DNA of 64,000 nucleotides, from contig CAMAWT010000012.1 of assembly GCA_945862065.1 (NCBI GenBank), positions 15,021-79,020 of the forward strand, written 5' to 3'. The translations under genes were made by a program, and so were the position numbers. Of the stretch, positions 1 to 8,778 are shown in pieces. Source of the stretch: Flavobacterium psychrophilum. GTDB lineage: Bacteria; Bacteroidota; Bacteroidia; Flavobacteriales; Flavobacteriaceae. Under the pieces are notes generated by a model. That model was not told where the DNA came from. It worked only from the letters and a program-made list of their open reading frames with translations, and ran no database searches. Every line of letters begins with the position of its first letter. Position 1 is the stretch's first letter.

Positions 1-273
1 TGTTCTGCTGTCAAACAATTCTTTTTTGTAGCTATTAGTCCATCTTTTTGCGATGGTTGCCCCTGCCAAATGTACGATAACATCAATTTCTTCAATACAA
101 TTTTTGTCAATGATGTTTTGGGTTGGGTTCCAATAAAATCCTTTGTAATTATTCTGATTTTCAACCTTTTCTTTTCGGGTTGTGAGGTAATGAATAGTAT
201 GATTTTGCTTGAGCAATTCCGCCACTAATTCTGTTCCGATAAGTCCGGTTGCACCCGTAATGAGGATTTTCAT
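1..273 (-). CDS. TIGR01777-type NAD(P)-dependent epimerase, N-terminal part (cut by window edge)
   Basis: The 3' end lies outside the window; 91 residues are visible. The protein starts MKILITGATGLIGTELV, a Rossmann nucleotide-binding motif (GATGLIG, residues 7-13) of the extended SDR type. Further on it has VHLAGATIAKRW and a KKELFDSRT segment, which are hallmarks of the TIGR01777 (YfcH/SulA-like) family. The substrate of this family is unknown. Start ATG at 273 fits a promoter box, CAAAAGTA on the plus strand at 288-295 (TACTTTTG on the minus strand), just upstream. Strong family call; function beyond oxidoreductase/epimerase is not inferable. Confidence 0.85.
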   Translation of the reverse strand, partial: MKILITGATGLIGTELVAELLKQNHTIHYLTTRKEKVENQNNYKGFYWNPTQNIIDKNCIEEIDVIVHLAGATIAKRWTNSYKKELFDSRT

Positions 274-287
274 TGCTTTTTTTTTTT

Positions 288-295
288 CAAAAGTA
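288..295 (-). promoter_or_regulatory. Promoter -7 box of the epimerase gene
   Basis: TACTTTTG on the minus strand fits the Bacteroidetes -7 consensus TAnnTTTG and ends 14 bp before the ATG. No clear -33 TTG at ideal spacing. Confidence 0.5.
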
Positions 296-352
296 CGCCA
301 TAAAACAAAACCTAAACACTTGAAAACATTAGTTTAACGTTTGTTTAATATT

Positions 353-389
353 AAAAAAAAACATCCCGTAATGTGGGATGTTTTTTTAG
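353..389 (-). terminator. Terminator after the DUF2807 lipoprotein gene
   Basis: Inverted repeat ACATCCC (361-367) / GGGATGT (375-381) with a 7-nt loop, flanked by A-runs on the left and T-runs on the right. It can work in both directions and follows the stop of the minus-strand operon at 404. Confidence 0.8.
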
Positions 390-403
390 TCACTTTAAAA
401 TGA

Positions 404-1144
404 TTATTTTACAGAAACTGAACCACCAGATGATTCGTCTTTATTGATGATGGCAGGTTTTGTTACAGACTCTATTGATGAACCGCTTGAAGCAACCGCT
501 TTTAGTTCTTGCAACGGATTTACTGAAGTTGTGCTTCCGCTTGACGCTTCTGATTCAGCTATATTAACTTCAAGATTTTCAGCAGTTATATCACTTCCGC
601 TAGAAGCATCTGTATATAGTTTGAGGGCAATACCACTCAACGTGATGGAACTTCCGCTTGAACTTGTTGATCTAACTTCATCATACTCAAGAATCGCTTC
701 AATTTCACTTCCGCTACTGCTGTCTAAACGTATGGATGTGCCTTTCAAAGTAGTACCTACAGTAATTGTTGATCCGCTTGTGGATGTTAACCCTTCAATA
801 ACAGGCATATGAACACGAACAATCAATGTTTCTGATGAGTCAATCGTTTCATCTGAAGTAATAATCAAAACACCGTTTTCTACTTTTGTTGAAATATGTT
901 CCAATAAATTTTGATCGGCTTCCACTTCTATACTTTTAAGTTCAGATTGAGAGATGACCACTTCTAGACCGCGTTCTACTTTTACTTTCGTGAAAGCGTC
1001 TTTAACATCTCTTTTTTCAATTGTTACATCACCTGTCCCATCAATTCCTTCACCCCAATCTACATCGAATTTACAAGATGAAAAAAGTAGCGCAATCAAT
1101 GTAATGATTATTATTTTAGTCAGAATTACTATGTATTTTATCAT
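404..1144 (-). CDS. DUF2807 (GIN domain) lipoprotein
   Basis: 246 aa. The N-terminus has a lipoprotein signal ending LLFSSC (Cys24), so it is probably anchored in the envelope. Residues about 40-235 form a DUF2807 'putative auto-transporter adhesin head' domain with six or seven SSGS/TSGS turns roughly every 18-22 residues, as expected for a right-handed beta-helix. It is the last gene of the padR-pspC-DUF2807 operon and begins 1 nt after the stop of the PspC gene. The family function is unknown; the genetic link to a PspC membrane protein and a PadR repressor suggests an envelope-stress role (inference). A second DUF2807 protein is encoded at 4116-4952. Confidence 0.88.
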   Translation of the reverse strand: MIKYIVILTKIIIITLIALLFSSCKFDVDWGEGIDGTGDVTIEKRDVKDAFTKVKVERGLEVVISQSELKSIEVEADQNLLEHISTKVENGVLIITSDETIDSSETLIVRVHMPVIEGLTSTSGSTITVGTTLKGTSIRLDSSSGSEIEAILEYDEVRSTSSSGSSITLSGIALKLYTDASSGSDITAENLEVNIAESEASSGSTTSVNPLQELKAVASSGSSIESVTKPAIINKDESSGGSVSVK

Positions 1145-1145
1145 C

Positions 1146-2879
1146 TTAATTTACTTTTATTAAATTTCCGTCTTTGTCTTTTACAATTTTACCGTTTGGA
1201 TAGGTCGTGTTTTTGGTTCTTTTTACAATTTCAGTACCTTCAATTACTATTGTTTCTGTTTGAATTGAATCAGATATTCCTTCTAAAACTTCTGTCAAAA
1301 CATCATCGTGCTCATTTTCATAATCAGGACAATTTAAGCATTTTACTTGAGTATCGAATACTTTGTATAAATAATCATCTGAAGAATAATGCAAGTTGAA
1401 AAAATCATCCTCCGATTCGTCAAAACTTTCAACTGAACCGTCTGGTTTAAACATAGTTCCATTTGGCAAATACAAATACAATTCCACCTTTTGGTTTCTC
1501 CATTTTGTTGCCACATCTGATAACAAATAATTATTCAAAATCAACTTATTTCCTACTATTTGATAGGCATATTTGATTCTTTCTGCAGTTTCTTTTGCGT
1601 CTTTTAATGAACCACCACGAGCCAATCGTTCGATTTGTATGTAGGGCAACGGTTCGTCAGTTTTCATGATCTCAATCGAAACTTCATTCGAATAGATTAC
1701 TTCTTTGCCTGTTTCGTCGGTTTTTAATTTAAAATCTTCTCTGTGATTCACGTTTTTAGAATACAAATCGTTGTTTTTAAATTGAATAAATAAAGTGTCA
1801 TTAGGTTGCAATGCAATCGTTTCTTTTTGAACTGATTTTCCGTCAAATGCAAATTGAGATAGTTTGTTTACAGCTAAAGTAATTCCAATTCCTAAACAGA
1901 TAATCCACAAAGCAAGTAAGGTGTATTTTACGGAGTTTCCAATAGTTTTAAACGATTGATTGATTAATTTTAAACCCAATAACAGCAGAAAGAAAAACGG
2001 AATCCCAAACACAAAAAACAATAAAATTCCTTGTACCCACAGCGGTGTATCTAAACCAATGGGAGTTCTGATGTAATTAAAAACAACATTTTCTGGCATG
2101 GATGATGAAAAAGCCAAAAAAACAGCACAAATTGTAAATCCGAGTAAAGATAATGACGAAATAATAACCATGAAAAGCCCAATAATTTTTGCAAAAGCAT
2201 TCAAAACGGTTTCTATCAATTCACGCAATTTCTCTCCAAAACTTGTTGCACCATTTCGCACTTTTGGACCAAATTCATCGTTCACATTTTTAAATTTGTT
2301 GGCAACCGAATCAAATTCTTCTCGAACTTTTTTTTCGATATTCGAAATAGTTACAGGAGCACCAGTCATTTCTAACTTTTCAGTTGTTGTAACAGCTGCT
2401 GGCATCGCAATCCAAAGTACAATATAAGCAATAAAGCCTGTTCCAAAACCAAAAAATAAAATCAGAAACAGCACTTTAATAACTACTGAATCTACCCCAA
2501 AATAATGTCCCAATCCAGCGCAAACACCACCTATACTAGCTTTGTCTTTATCACGATACAATTTTCTACGATTGGATACACTTGCCGAAAATTGTGGCGT
2601 TCCACTTCCCTCTTCATCAATTCGGTAATCTTCTGGCTGACCCATTATCACTATAACTTCTTCGATATCTTTGTTATTTACAATATGTTTGTCGGTAGCT
2701 TGCTTGGCTTGCAATAATTCTGCAACACGCATTTCAATATCTTTCATAATTTCCTCTGTACCCGACGAGTTAGAAAGTGATCGCTTTACTGCATCAAAAT
2801 AACGCACTAACTTTTGGTATGCATCTTCGTCAATATGGAAGAAAAAACCACCTATATTACTGTTTACTGTTTTATTCAT
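1146..2879 (-). CDS. PspC-domain multi-spanning membrane protein
   Basis: 577 aa. Residues 1-90 form a conserved flavobacterial N-terminal region. A PspC domain follows at about 105-165, with the typical 'GGVCAGLGHYFGVD' core and its own hydrophobic helix. More transmembrane segments lie around 225-350, then a long soluble C-terminal part of about 200 residues that resembles the fusion seen in flavobacterial PspC proteins. PspC is a phage-shock / membrane-stress module in other bacteria. The gene starts 4 bp after the padR stop and ends 1 bp before the DUF2807 start, so the three genes are very likely one transcript under PadR control. Exact role unknown. Confidence 0.88.
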   Translation of the reverse strand: MNKTVNSNIGGFFFHIDEDAYQKLVRYFDAVKRSLSNSSGTEEIMKDIEMRVAELLQAKQATDKHIVNNKDIEEVIVIMGQPEDYRIDEEGSGTPQFSASVSNRRKLYRDKDKASIGGVCAGLGHYFGVDSVVIKVLFLILFFGFGTGFIAYIVLWIAMPAAVTTTEKLEMTGAPVTISNIEKKVREEFDSVANKFKNVNDEFGPKVRNGATSFGEKLRELIETVLNAFAKIIGLFMVIISSLSLLGFTICAVFLAFSSSMPENVVFNYIRTPIGLDTPLWVQGILLFFVFGIPFFFLLLLGLKLINQSFKTIGNSVKYTLLALWIICLGIGITLAVNKLSQFAFDGKSVQKETIALQPNDTLFIQFKNNDLYSKNVNHREDFKLKTDETGKEVIYSNEVSIEIMKTDEPLPYIQIERLARGGSLKDAKETAERIKYAYQIVGNKLILNNYLLSDVATKWRNQKVELYLYLPNGTMFKPDGSVESFDESEDDFFNLHYSSDDYLYKVFDTQVKCLNCPDYENEHDDVLTEVLEGISDSIQTETIVIEGTEIVKRTKNTTYPNGKIVKDKDGNLIKVN

Positions 2880-2883
2880 CGTC

Positions 2884-3213
2884 TTAGTTTTTATTAGTTA
2901 TTATGTTTACGGCATCAGATAATTCTATCCAAGTAGCACTTAATTCGTTCAAAAAAGTCTGTCCCAAATCGGTCAAACCATAATATTTTCTGGGTGGTCC
3001 AGAAGTCGATTCTTCCCAACGATAATTGAGCAAACCATCATTTTTCAGTCGGGTCAATAACGGATACACCGTGCCCTCAACTACCAGTAATTTGGCATTT
3101 TTTAGCGTGTCTAATATTTCAGAAGTGTAGGCATCCTTCTCTTTCAAAACCGAGAGAATGCAAAACTCCAAAACACCTTTCCGCATTTGTGCCTTTGTGT
3201 TTTCAATATTCAT
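2884..3213 (-). CDS. PadR-family transcriptional regulator
   Basis: 109 aa, the normal length for short PadR proteins. A winged-helix domain covers most of the chain: 'GVLEFCILSVLKEKDAYTSEI' is the first helix pair, 'VEGTVYPLLTRLKNDGLL' the recognition helix, and 'RKYYGLTDLG' the wing. PadR proteins act as ligand- or stress-responsive repressors, often of their own operon. It is the first gene of the operon with pspC and DUF2807. A TATCTTTG promoter box sits upstream at 3284-3291. Confidence 0.93.
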   Translation of the reverse strand: MNIENTKAQMRKGVLEFCILSVLKEKDAYTSEILDTLKNAKLLVVEGTVYPLLTRLKNDGLLNYRWEESTSGPPRKYYGLTDLGQTFLNELSATWIELSDAVNIITNKN

Positions 3214-3283
3214 TTGTACTTTTTTTAATTATTATCGAAAGGCCATTTTAAAATTACTATTTATAGACCATTAATTTCTTATG

Positions 3284-3291
3284 CAAAGATA
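3284..3291 (-). promoter_or_regulatory. Promoter -7 box of the padR-pspC-DUF2807 operon
   Basis: CAAAGATA on the plus strand reads TATCTTTG on the minus strand, a perfect TAnnTTTG match, about 70 bp upstream of the padR ATG. The TTG-like -33 element is not at ideal spacing. Confidence 0.5.
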
Positions 3292-3361
3292 CTACCATTA
3301 AACAGTATTATGCTTTACAAAGTAATAAATTTTAACATTTAATTAACTTTTAGAGCGCCTT

Positions 3362-3496
3362 TTATGGCTTTCCGCTATAGCCTTTGGTCAACGGGCTTTA
3401 TTTATATGCCTTTGCAAGAGCTCCTGGCGTCGCTTTGCAAAGGCACTAAATAATAGCCCGTTTTCCCGCAGGGCTGCCGCTTCAATCCATGGCGCG
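3362..3496 (+). repeat. Variable-stem hairpin repeat, copy 1 (long-stem form)
   Basis: Left half-motif CCGCTATAGCCT (3372-3383). The arms are 3392-3417 and 3435-3460, starting CGGGCT and ending GCCTTTGCAA, near-perfectly complementary over 26 bp with a 17-nt loop. Right half-motif GGGCTGCCGCTTCAATCC (3471-3488). It lies in the divergent spacer between padR and the DUF4442 gene and makes up most of this 350-bp non-coding stretch. Noticeably GC-richer than the DNA around it. Confidence 0.75.
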
Positions 3497-3523
3497 GTAT
3501 ATCTTAAACAGACAAATAATTTT

Positions 3524-3556
3524 CAGTTGCACATTTTGAATTTCTTTATATCTTTA
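3524..3556 (+). promoter_or_regulatory. Promoter of the DUF4442 gene
   Basis: TTG at about 3526 is followed 19 bp later by TATCTTTA, close to the flavobacterial TTG-N19-TAnnTTTG pattern, just upstream of ATG 3567. Confidence 0.5.
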
Positions 3557-3566
3557 CAAAAAAAGA

Positions 3567-4025
3567 ATGCAATCTATGTTAACTTCCAGCAAACTCAACA
3601 CGTTCCTGTTTTTCAAATTACCGTCCGCCTTTTGGTGTGGCGTGCGCGTAAAGTCAATAGACAAAACCTCATGCATAGTAACTGTAAAACATCGATGGAT
3701 AAACCAAAACCCATTTAACTCCATGTATTTTGCCGTACAAGGAATGGCAGCCGAATTATCTACAGGTGCTTTGGTAATTTCAAAAATAAAAGAAAGTAAA
3801 AAAAATATTTCCATGTTGGTAGCCAACAACAAATCAAATTTTTCCAAAAAAGCTACAGGCGTGATTTCATTTACTTGTTTAGACGGACATCTTATAGAAC
3901 ATGCAATCAAACAAACAATTGAAACCGGTGATGGTCAAACGTTTTGGATGAAATCAATTGGAACCAATCAAAAAGGCGAACAAGTATCTGAAATGGATTT
4001 TGAATGGAGCATTCGAATTAAGTAA
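3567..4025 (+). CDS. DUF4442 hotdog-fold protein (thioesterase-like)
   Basis: 152 aa, the usual size for single hotdog proteins. Conserved DUF4442 features are visible: 'HRWINQNPFNSMYFAVQGMAAELSTGALV' (the HotDog helix with an N-P-F-x-S motif) and 'TGVISFTCLDG'. The C-terminal strand 'KGEQVSEMDFEWSIR' also fits. The family is related to acyl-CoA thioesterases such as PaaI/YiiD, but its substrate is not known. It stands alone between a hairpin repeat and the next gene, with its own promoter. Confidence 0.8.
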   Translation: MQSMLTSSKLNTFLFFKLPSAFWCGVRVKSIDKTSCIVTVKHRWINQNPFNSMYFAVQGMAAELSTGALVISKIKESKKNISMLVANNKSNFSKKATGVISFTCLDGHLIEHAIKQTIETGDGQTFWMKSIGTNQKGEQVSEMDFEWSIRIK

Positions 4026-4085
4026 AAATATAATTATAAAAATGTTAAAAAAAGAAGGTAAAAAATCATCAAACAAACAATTTTT

Positions 4086-4093
4086 TATCTTTG
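4086..4093 (+). promoter_or_regulatory. Promoter -7 box of the second DUF2807 gene
   Basis: TATCTTTG, a perfect TAnnTTTG match, 22 bp before ATG 4116. Confidence 0.5.
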
Positions 4094-4115
4094 TTACTAA
4101 AATAAATTAAAAAAA

Positions 4116-4952
4116 ATGAAAAAAGTACTGCTCATTGTTACCTTATTAATTGCCACAAATATCACTTTTGCACAAAAAAAAGAAAAGATAAAAGGGTCCA
4201 AAATTGTTACGATTGAAAAAAAGAAAATTGAAAATTTTAATGCTCTTGAAGTATCAGACGAGTTAGAAATTACCCTCACTAAAGGAACTGAATGTGGACT
4301 TGAAATTGAAGCCGACGATAACTTACACGAGGCTATTGCGATTGAAATTGTGAATGGAACCGCAAAAATTTCAACCACAAAAGAAATCAGCAGCGCCAAA
4401 AAAGTGACTATCCGAATTACCTATACAGATAGTTTTAATTCGGTTACATCCAAAAACGAAAGTTCCATCGTTGCCTTATCCGAAATTGACCTTGCTACCA
4501 TTGAATTTAAAACTTTCGATAATTCAAAATTATTTTTAAATGCAAAGGTTGGGAGTTTTAAACTTCAAATGAATGACAAATCCTATGCTGAAATCAATTT
4601 AAAATCTGACGAGTCCACTATTTCATTAAGCAAAAGTGCCAAATTAAAAGCACTGATCGCCTCCATATCTCTTTCTATAGACATGTATCAAAAAACATCA
4701 GCTACTGTGGAAGGTGATACTGAAAAATTAAAACTGAGATTGGATAACAATGCGAATTTTATTGGAAATAACTTAACGACTAAAGAAGCTGAAATTACTA
4801 CAGAAAGTTACACTAATGCTTCCATAAATGCTACAACCAATCTGAAAATAGCCGCCGCAGGAAAATCGGAAATTGTAATTTATGGGGAGCCAAAAATTGA
4901 AGTCGAGAAGTTTAGTGACAGTGCCACATTACTAAAAAAGCCTACCAAATAA
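4116..4952 (+). CDS. Exported DUF2807 (GIN domain) protein
   Basis: 278 aa. Signal peptide MKKVLLIVTLLIATNITFA followed by QKK, so it is probably secreted to the periplasm. The mature part has the DUF2807 N-terminal motif ('KKIENFNALEVSDELEITLTKG'), comparable to the lipoprotein at 404-1144, then a series of short beta-rich turns. Unlike that paralogue it has no lipobox and few SSGS turns. It is monocistronic, between its own promoter and a strong terminator. Function unknown. Confidence 0.8.
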   Translation: MKKVLLIVTLLIATNITFAQKKEKIKGSKIVTIEKKKIENFNALEVSDELEITLTKGTECGLEIEADDNLHEAIAIEIVNGTAKISTTKEISSAKKVTIRITYTDSFNSVTSKNESSIVALSEIDLATIEFKTFDNSKLFLNAKVGSFKLQMNDKSYAEINLKSDESTISLSKSAKLKALIASISLSIDMYQKTSATVEGDTEKLKLRLDNNANFIGNNLTTKEAEITTESYTNASINATTNLKIAAAGKSEIVIYGEPKIEVEKFSDSATLLKKPTK

Positions 4953-4955
4953 TTC

Positions 4956-4991
4956 AAAAAAAAGTCTCTTCAAATTGAAGAGACTTTTTTA
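4956..4991. terminator. Bidirectional terminator between the DUF2807 gene and tRNA-Pro
   Basis: Stem GTCTCTTCAA / TTGAAGAGAC with A-run on the left and T-run on the right (arms 4958-4973 and 4975-4990). It ends transcription of the plus-strand gene and also lies just beyond the 3' end of the minus-strand tRNA gene. Confidence 0.9.
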
Positions 4992-4992
4992 G

Positions 4993-5067
4993 TCGGGGTG
5001 GCAGGATTCGAACCTGCGGCCTCCTGCTCCCAAAGCAGGCGCGATAACCGGGCTACGCTACACCCCG
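4993..5067 (-). tRNA. tRNA-Pro (anticodon TGG)
   Basis: A 75-nt cloverleaf on the minus strand. The acceptor stem is CGGGGTG / CACCCCG. The anticodon stem-loop is CCTGC-TTTGGGA-GCAGG, giving anticodon TGG for proline. The T-arm has the standard GGTTCGAATCC. CCA is not encoded (the DNA continues ACT), which is common in this phylum. Confidence 0.96.
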
Positions 5068-5184
5068 AATTCACAGAATTAACTGTCAAATGCGGTTGCA
5101 AATATACTCGAATTATTCGTTATAAAAAAATATTTACTTTATAAATTTGATTTATTATAGAATCACAAATAACAATCCGAAAAG

Positions 5185-5215
5185 GTTTGCTGTTTTATTT
5201 AAAAACTTACCTTTG
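5185..5215 (+). promoter_or_regulatory. Promoter of trxB (decides the start codon)
   Basis: TTTG (5185-5188), a 19-bp spacer, then TACCTTTG (5208-5215). It matches the Bacteroidetes -33/-7 promoter exactly. Because it lies inside the longest open frame, the start at 5187 is excluded and ATG 5238 is preferred. Confidence 0.75.
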
Positions 5216-5237
5216 CAATTCATTAAAAAAAAAGAAT

Positions 5238-6185
5238 ATGTCAACTACTATTGAACAAGTTAAATGCTTAATTATAGGTTCGGGTCCAGCAGGTTATACT
5301 GCGGCAATATATGCAGCAAGAGCTAATATGTATCCGGTTTTGTACCAAGGTACACAACCAGGTGGTCAATTAACAACCACCAATGAAGTTGAAAATTTTC
5401 CTGGATATCCAGACGGAGTGACGGGTCCTGAAATGATGGTGCAACTTCAAGCGCAAGCACAACGATTCGGGTCTGACATCCGCGATGGATGGGCTACTAA
5501 AGTAGATTTTTCTGGAGATATTCATAAAGTATGGATCAATGACGAAAAAGAATTGCATTGTGAAACGGTTATTATTTCGACAGGTGCTTCTGCAAAGTAT
5601 TTAGGTCTTCCATCAGAACAACATTATCTAAAAACGGGAGGTGGCGTATCTGCTTGTGCCGTTTGTGATGGTTTTTTCTATAGAAATCAAGAAGTAATCA
5701 TAGTTGGAGCTGGAGATTCTGCTTGTGAAGAAGCGCATTATTTATCAAAAATGTGCAAAAAAGTAACGATGTTGGTTCGAAGTGAACAATTTAGAGCTTC
5801 TAAAATTATGGAAGCCCGTGTAAGAAAAACCGAGAATATCGAAATTTTATTAAACACTGAAACCGACGAAGTGCTTGGTGACGGACAAGTAGTTACAGGC
5901 GTTCGCATCAAAAACAGAACCAGTGGTGAAACGCAAGAAATACCAGCAACCGGATTTTTTGTAGCCATCGGGCACGAACCAAACACAGGTATTTTTAAAG
6001 ATTATTTAGAATTGGATGAAACAGGTTATATTCTTGCAACTCCAGGTACATCTAAAACAAAAGTAGCAGGAGTTTTTGTAGCAGGAGATGCTGCCGACCA
6101 CGTTTATAGACAAGCAATTACCGCTGCGGGAACAGGATGTATGGCGGCATTAGATGCCGAACGTTACTTAGCTGCTAAAGAGTAA
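5238..6185 (+). CDS. trxB: Thioredoxin-disulfide reductase
   Basis: 315 aa from ATG 5238, the normal TrxB length. FAD-binding motif GSGPAG at residues 14-19, redox-active CAVC at 140-143, the NADPH-binding GAGDSACE at about 157-164, and the C-terminal FAD motif 'VFVAGDAAD'. The enzyme transfers electrons from NADPH to thioredoxin in the cytoplasm. An in-frame upstream start (5187) would add 17 residues but overlaps the promoter. It converges on rho across a shared terminator. Confidence 0.97.
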   Translation: MSTTIEQVKCLIIGSGPAGYTAAIYAARANMYPVLYQGTQPGGQLTTTNEVENFPGYPDGVTGPEMMVQLQAQAQRFGSDIRDGWATKVDFSGDIHKVWINDEKELHCETVIISTGASAKYLGLPSEQHYLKTGGGVSACAVCDGFFYRNQEVIIVGAGDSACEEAHYLSKMCKKVTMLVRSEQFRASKIMEARVRKTENIEILLNTETDEVLGDGQVVTGVRIKNRTSGETQEIPATGFFVAIGHEPNTGIFKDYLELDETGYILATPGTSKTKVAGVFVAGDAADHVYRQAITAAGTGCMAALDAERYLAAKE

Positions 6186-6198
6186 TTTTTTCTTTTCA

Positions 6199-6232
6199 TA
6201 AAAAAACCGAAACATTTGTTTCGGTTTTTTTT
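6199..6232. terminator. Bidirectional terminator between trxB and rho
   Basis: AAAAAACCGAAAC (6201-6213) pairs with GTTTCGGTTTTTT (6218-6230) around a 4-nt loop. Works for both convergent genes. Confidence 0.92.
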
Positions 6233-6252
6233 AACTTTAAAATTTATTATTT

Positions 6253-8109
6253 CTATTCATTCATAGAAATTAAAAATTCATCGTTATTTCTAGTCTTTTT
6301 GATTTTGTCATTAATGGTACTCATTGATTCTACCGGGTTCATATCGGCTAGAAATTTTCTCAAAATCCACATACGTTGCAACGTCTTCTCATCCAATAAT
6401 AAATCATCACGGCGTGTACTAGACGATGTTAAATCAATAGCTGGGAAAATTCGACGATTGGCAATTTTTCTATCCAATTGTAATTCCATATTACCTGTAC
6501 CTTTAAATTCTTCGAAGATAACCTCATCCATTTTAGACCCTGTTTCTGTCAATGCAGTTGCAATAATACTTAATGAACCACCATTTTCAACATTTCTGGC
6601 AGCACCAAAAAATCGTTTCGGCTTTTGTAGCGCGTTGGCATCTACTCCCCCACTCAACACTTTTCCAGATGCGGGTTGAACGGTATTGTAGGCTCTTGCC
6701 AAACGTGTAATGGAATCCAATAAAATTACCACATCGTGGCCACATTCTACCAATCTTTTTGATTTTTCGAGTACGATATTTGCAATTTTCACGTGTTCTT
6801 GCGGCTCACGGTCAAAAGTGGAAGCAATTACTTCGCCACGCACACTTCGTTGCATGTCTGTTACCTCTTCTGGACGCTCGTCAATCAACAAAACAATCAA
6901 ATAAACCTCTGGATGATTGGCTGCAATAGCATTGGCAATATCTTTAAGCAACATCGTTTTACCAGTTTTGGGCTGTGCTACAATCATACCACGTTGCCCC
7001 TTCCCTATTGGTGAAAACAAATCGATGATACGAGTTGAAACAGATGCTTGTTTATCAGCTATTCTAAATTTCTCTTTTGGAAAAATAGGTGTCAAATGTT
7101 CAAATGAAACTCGGTCACGTACCACTTTTGGATCATGTCCATTAATTTTCAAAACCCGCACTAAGGGAAAGAATTTTTCTCCTTCTTTTGGCGGACGCAC
7201 CACACCTTTTACGGTATCTCCTGTTTTTAATCCGAATAATCGAATTTGAGAAGTTGATAAATAAATATCATCTGGGGAAGCTAAATAATTATAATCGGAT
7301 GATCGTAAAAAACCATATCCATCTGGCATCATTTCTAAAACCCCTTCACTTTCAATAATGCCGTCAAACTCGTAATCTGAATCTCTAAAATTATTCGTTT
7401 TTTTATTTTTTTGATTTGGATTTGTATTTTGATTTGGGTTCGGAGCCTGACTAAAATTTGGTGGCGGAACCTGATTGAAATTTGGTGGCGGACTCAAATT
7501 TGGAGGTGGACTCTGAGTTGGTGGCGGACTTTGAGTTGGGAACGGGTAAGGATTTTGAATTGGACTAAAATTCAGATTTTGAATTGGGTATGGCAATTTA
7601 TTTTTTAAGTTGGGAATGTGTTTTTGAGTTTTATTCTCCTCACTGTTTTCAGACGGAGCATTTAAATCTGAAATGTCTTCAACGGGCATTTGTCTTTGAG
7701 CATTAGTTACTTCGCCTTGTTCTGAAACTACATCTTGAATTTCTGAAATAGCTGCTTTTCCTTTTTTCTGAAATCGAGTTGGTTTTGGAGATGCTTGAGT
7801 GTCATTTTCCATCAATTCGGGCATTTCTTGAACTTGAGCAGGTGCTTCAGGAGTCGGGATTTCTGCAAATAAATTGGGATTGTCGGATTGCTTGCTTTCT
7901 ATTTTTATTCGAGCTCTTTTTGGTTTTACATCCTCTGTGACTTCCGTTTTAGGTTCAGCAGAATTTTCTTCCGATTTTGCTTGATGTTCCAAAATATCTT
8001 GAATTAAGACTTCTTTTTTAACACCGGCATATTTTATTGTTTTTGCTAATTTAGCAATTTGTTGAAGTTCAGGCAACTTCATTCCTTTTAATACAGAAAT
8101 ATCAAACAT
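6253..8109 (-). CDS. rho: Transcription termination factor Rho, with long disordered insert
   Basis: 618 aa, about 200 longer than the E. coli protein. Residues 1-45 are the Rho N-terminal helical domain. Residues about 46-247 form a low-complexity insert rich in Pro, Asn, Gln and Glu, with repeated PPP-N-F/L/Q units around 186-225. The cold-shock RNA-binding domain follows ('[15 protein letters not shown]', about 257-325). The RecA-like ATPase domain has Walker A QPKTGKTM (379-386) and a Q-loop/R-loop region further on. Inserts of this kind are known in Bacteroidetes Rho; their role is thought to be RNA contact or phase behaviour. Single gene, convergent with trxB. Confidence 0.97.
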   Translation of the reverse strand: MFDISVLKGMKLPELQQIAKLAKTIKYAGVKKEVLIQDILEHQAKSEENSAEPKTEVTEDVKPKRARIKIESKQSDNPNLFAEIPTPEAPAQVQEMPELMENDTQASPKPTRFQKKGKAAISEIQDVVSEQGEVTNAQRQMPVEDISDLNAPSENSEENKTQKHIPNLKNKLPYPIQNLNFSPIQNPYPFPTQSPPPTQSPPPNLSPPPNFNQVPPPNFSQAPNPNQNTNPNQKNKKTNNFRDSDYEFDGIIESEGVLEMMPDGYGFLRSSDYNYLASPDDIYLSTSQIRLFGLKTGDTVKGVVRPPKEGEKFFPLVRVLKINGHDPKVVRDRVSFEHLTPIFPKEKFRIADKQASVSTRIIDLFSPIGKGQRGMIVAQPKTGKTMLLKDIANAIAANHPEVYLIVLLIDERPEEVTDMQRSVRGEVIASTFDREPQEHVKIANIVLEKSKRLVECGHDVVILLDSITRLARAYNTVQPASGKVLSGGVDANALQKPKRFFGAARNVENGGSLSIIATALTETGSKMDEVIFEEFKGTGNMELQLDRKIANRRIFPAIDLTSSSTRRDDLLLDEKTLQRMWILRKFLADMNPVESMSTINDKIKKTRNNDEFLISMNE

Positions 8110-8273
8110 AAAAATTTATTATGATTTATTGGTTTGGATTAGTCTTTGAAAAATTCAAATTGAAACAGTAATTTTAATTATAAAAAATCCGTGTTTATGA
8201 GGTGGTTACGAATTTATACTGCAATAATACGAAAATTTTTCAATCAAGCAATAGTTTTTACAAAAAGAAGCAT

Positions 8274-8281
8274 TATTTTTG
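8274..8281 (+). promoter_or_regulatory. Promoter -7 box of the DUF4293 gene
   Basis: TATTTTTG lies 20 bp before ATG 8301 and inside a longer open frame (from 8202), which argues for the 8301 start. Confidence 0.55.
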
Positions 8282-8300
8282 CATCCATAATTTATTTAAT

Positions 8301-8717
8301 ATGTTACAAAGAATTCAAACTGTCTATTTAATTATTGTTTTTATTGCAGCTGCAATTTTACCATATATATTTCCGCTTTGGAAAATAGAAAACATTGAAT
8401 ATAAATTTAATGAAAATAAGGAGATTTTATATGTTATTTTGTTTGGATTAAGTACGGTGCTTACAATCATCAGCATTATTTCATTCAAAAAAAGACAACA
8501 ACAATTTGTGTTAAACAGATTGAATATGATATTAAATTTAATTTTATTAGGATTATTTGTTTTTCGTTCACTAAACTTATCCGGAGAAGCCCCAGCGGTA
8601 ACTGAGAAGGGTATTGGGATGTTTCTTCCTATTCTATCTATCGTTATGCTAGTCTTGGCCAACAAGGCTATCAAAAAGGACGAAGATCTTGTAAAATCTG
8701 TGGATCGATTGAGATAA
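8301..8717 (+). CDS. DUF4293 family membrane protein
   Basis: 138 aa from ATG 8301. It opens MLQRIQTVYLII, the signature start of the Bacteroidetes DUF4293 family. Four hydrophobic segments are visible (about 6-24, 44-61, 73-90, 107-123), so it is an inner-membrane protein with four helices. The family has no known function and is often found next to rho, as here (divergent). The upstream in-frame start at 8202 is rejected because the promoter lies within it. Confidence 0.85.
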   Translation: MLQRIQTVYLIIVFIAAAILPYIFPLWKIENIEYKFNENKEILYVILFGLSTVLTIISIISFKKRQQQFVLNRLNMILNLILLGLFVFRSLNLSGEAPAVTEKGIGMFLPILSIVMLVLANKAIKKDEDLVKSVDRLR

Positions 8718-8743
8718 ACCTATAAACTTAGTTTATTAGTGCG

Positions 8744-8778
8744 TTAAAATCCGAGGCTTTTGTCTCGGATTTTTTATT
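8744..8778. terminator. Bidirectional terminator between DUF4293 and phosphoesterase genes
   Basis: AAAATCCGAG (8746-8755) pairs with CTCGGATTTT (8764-8773) and is followed by a T-run. The phosphoesterase stop codon overlaps its right edge. Confidence 0.88.

Noticed and set aside
3554..3910. Minus-strand ORF of 118 aa opposite the DUF4442 gene
   Set aside because: It has no family features and lies antisense to a gene with a clear hotdog sequence and its own promoter.
6253..8109. Several plus-strand ORFs inside rho
   Set aside because: All are antisense shadows of the conserved Rho reading frame.
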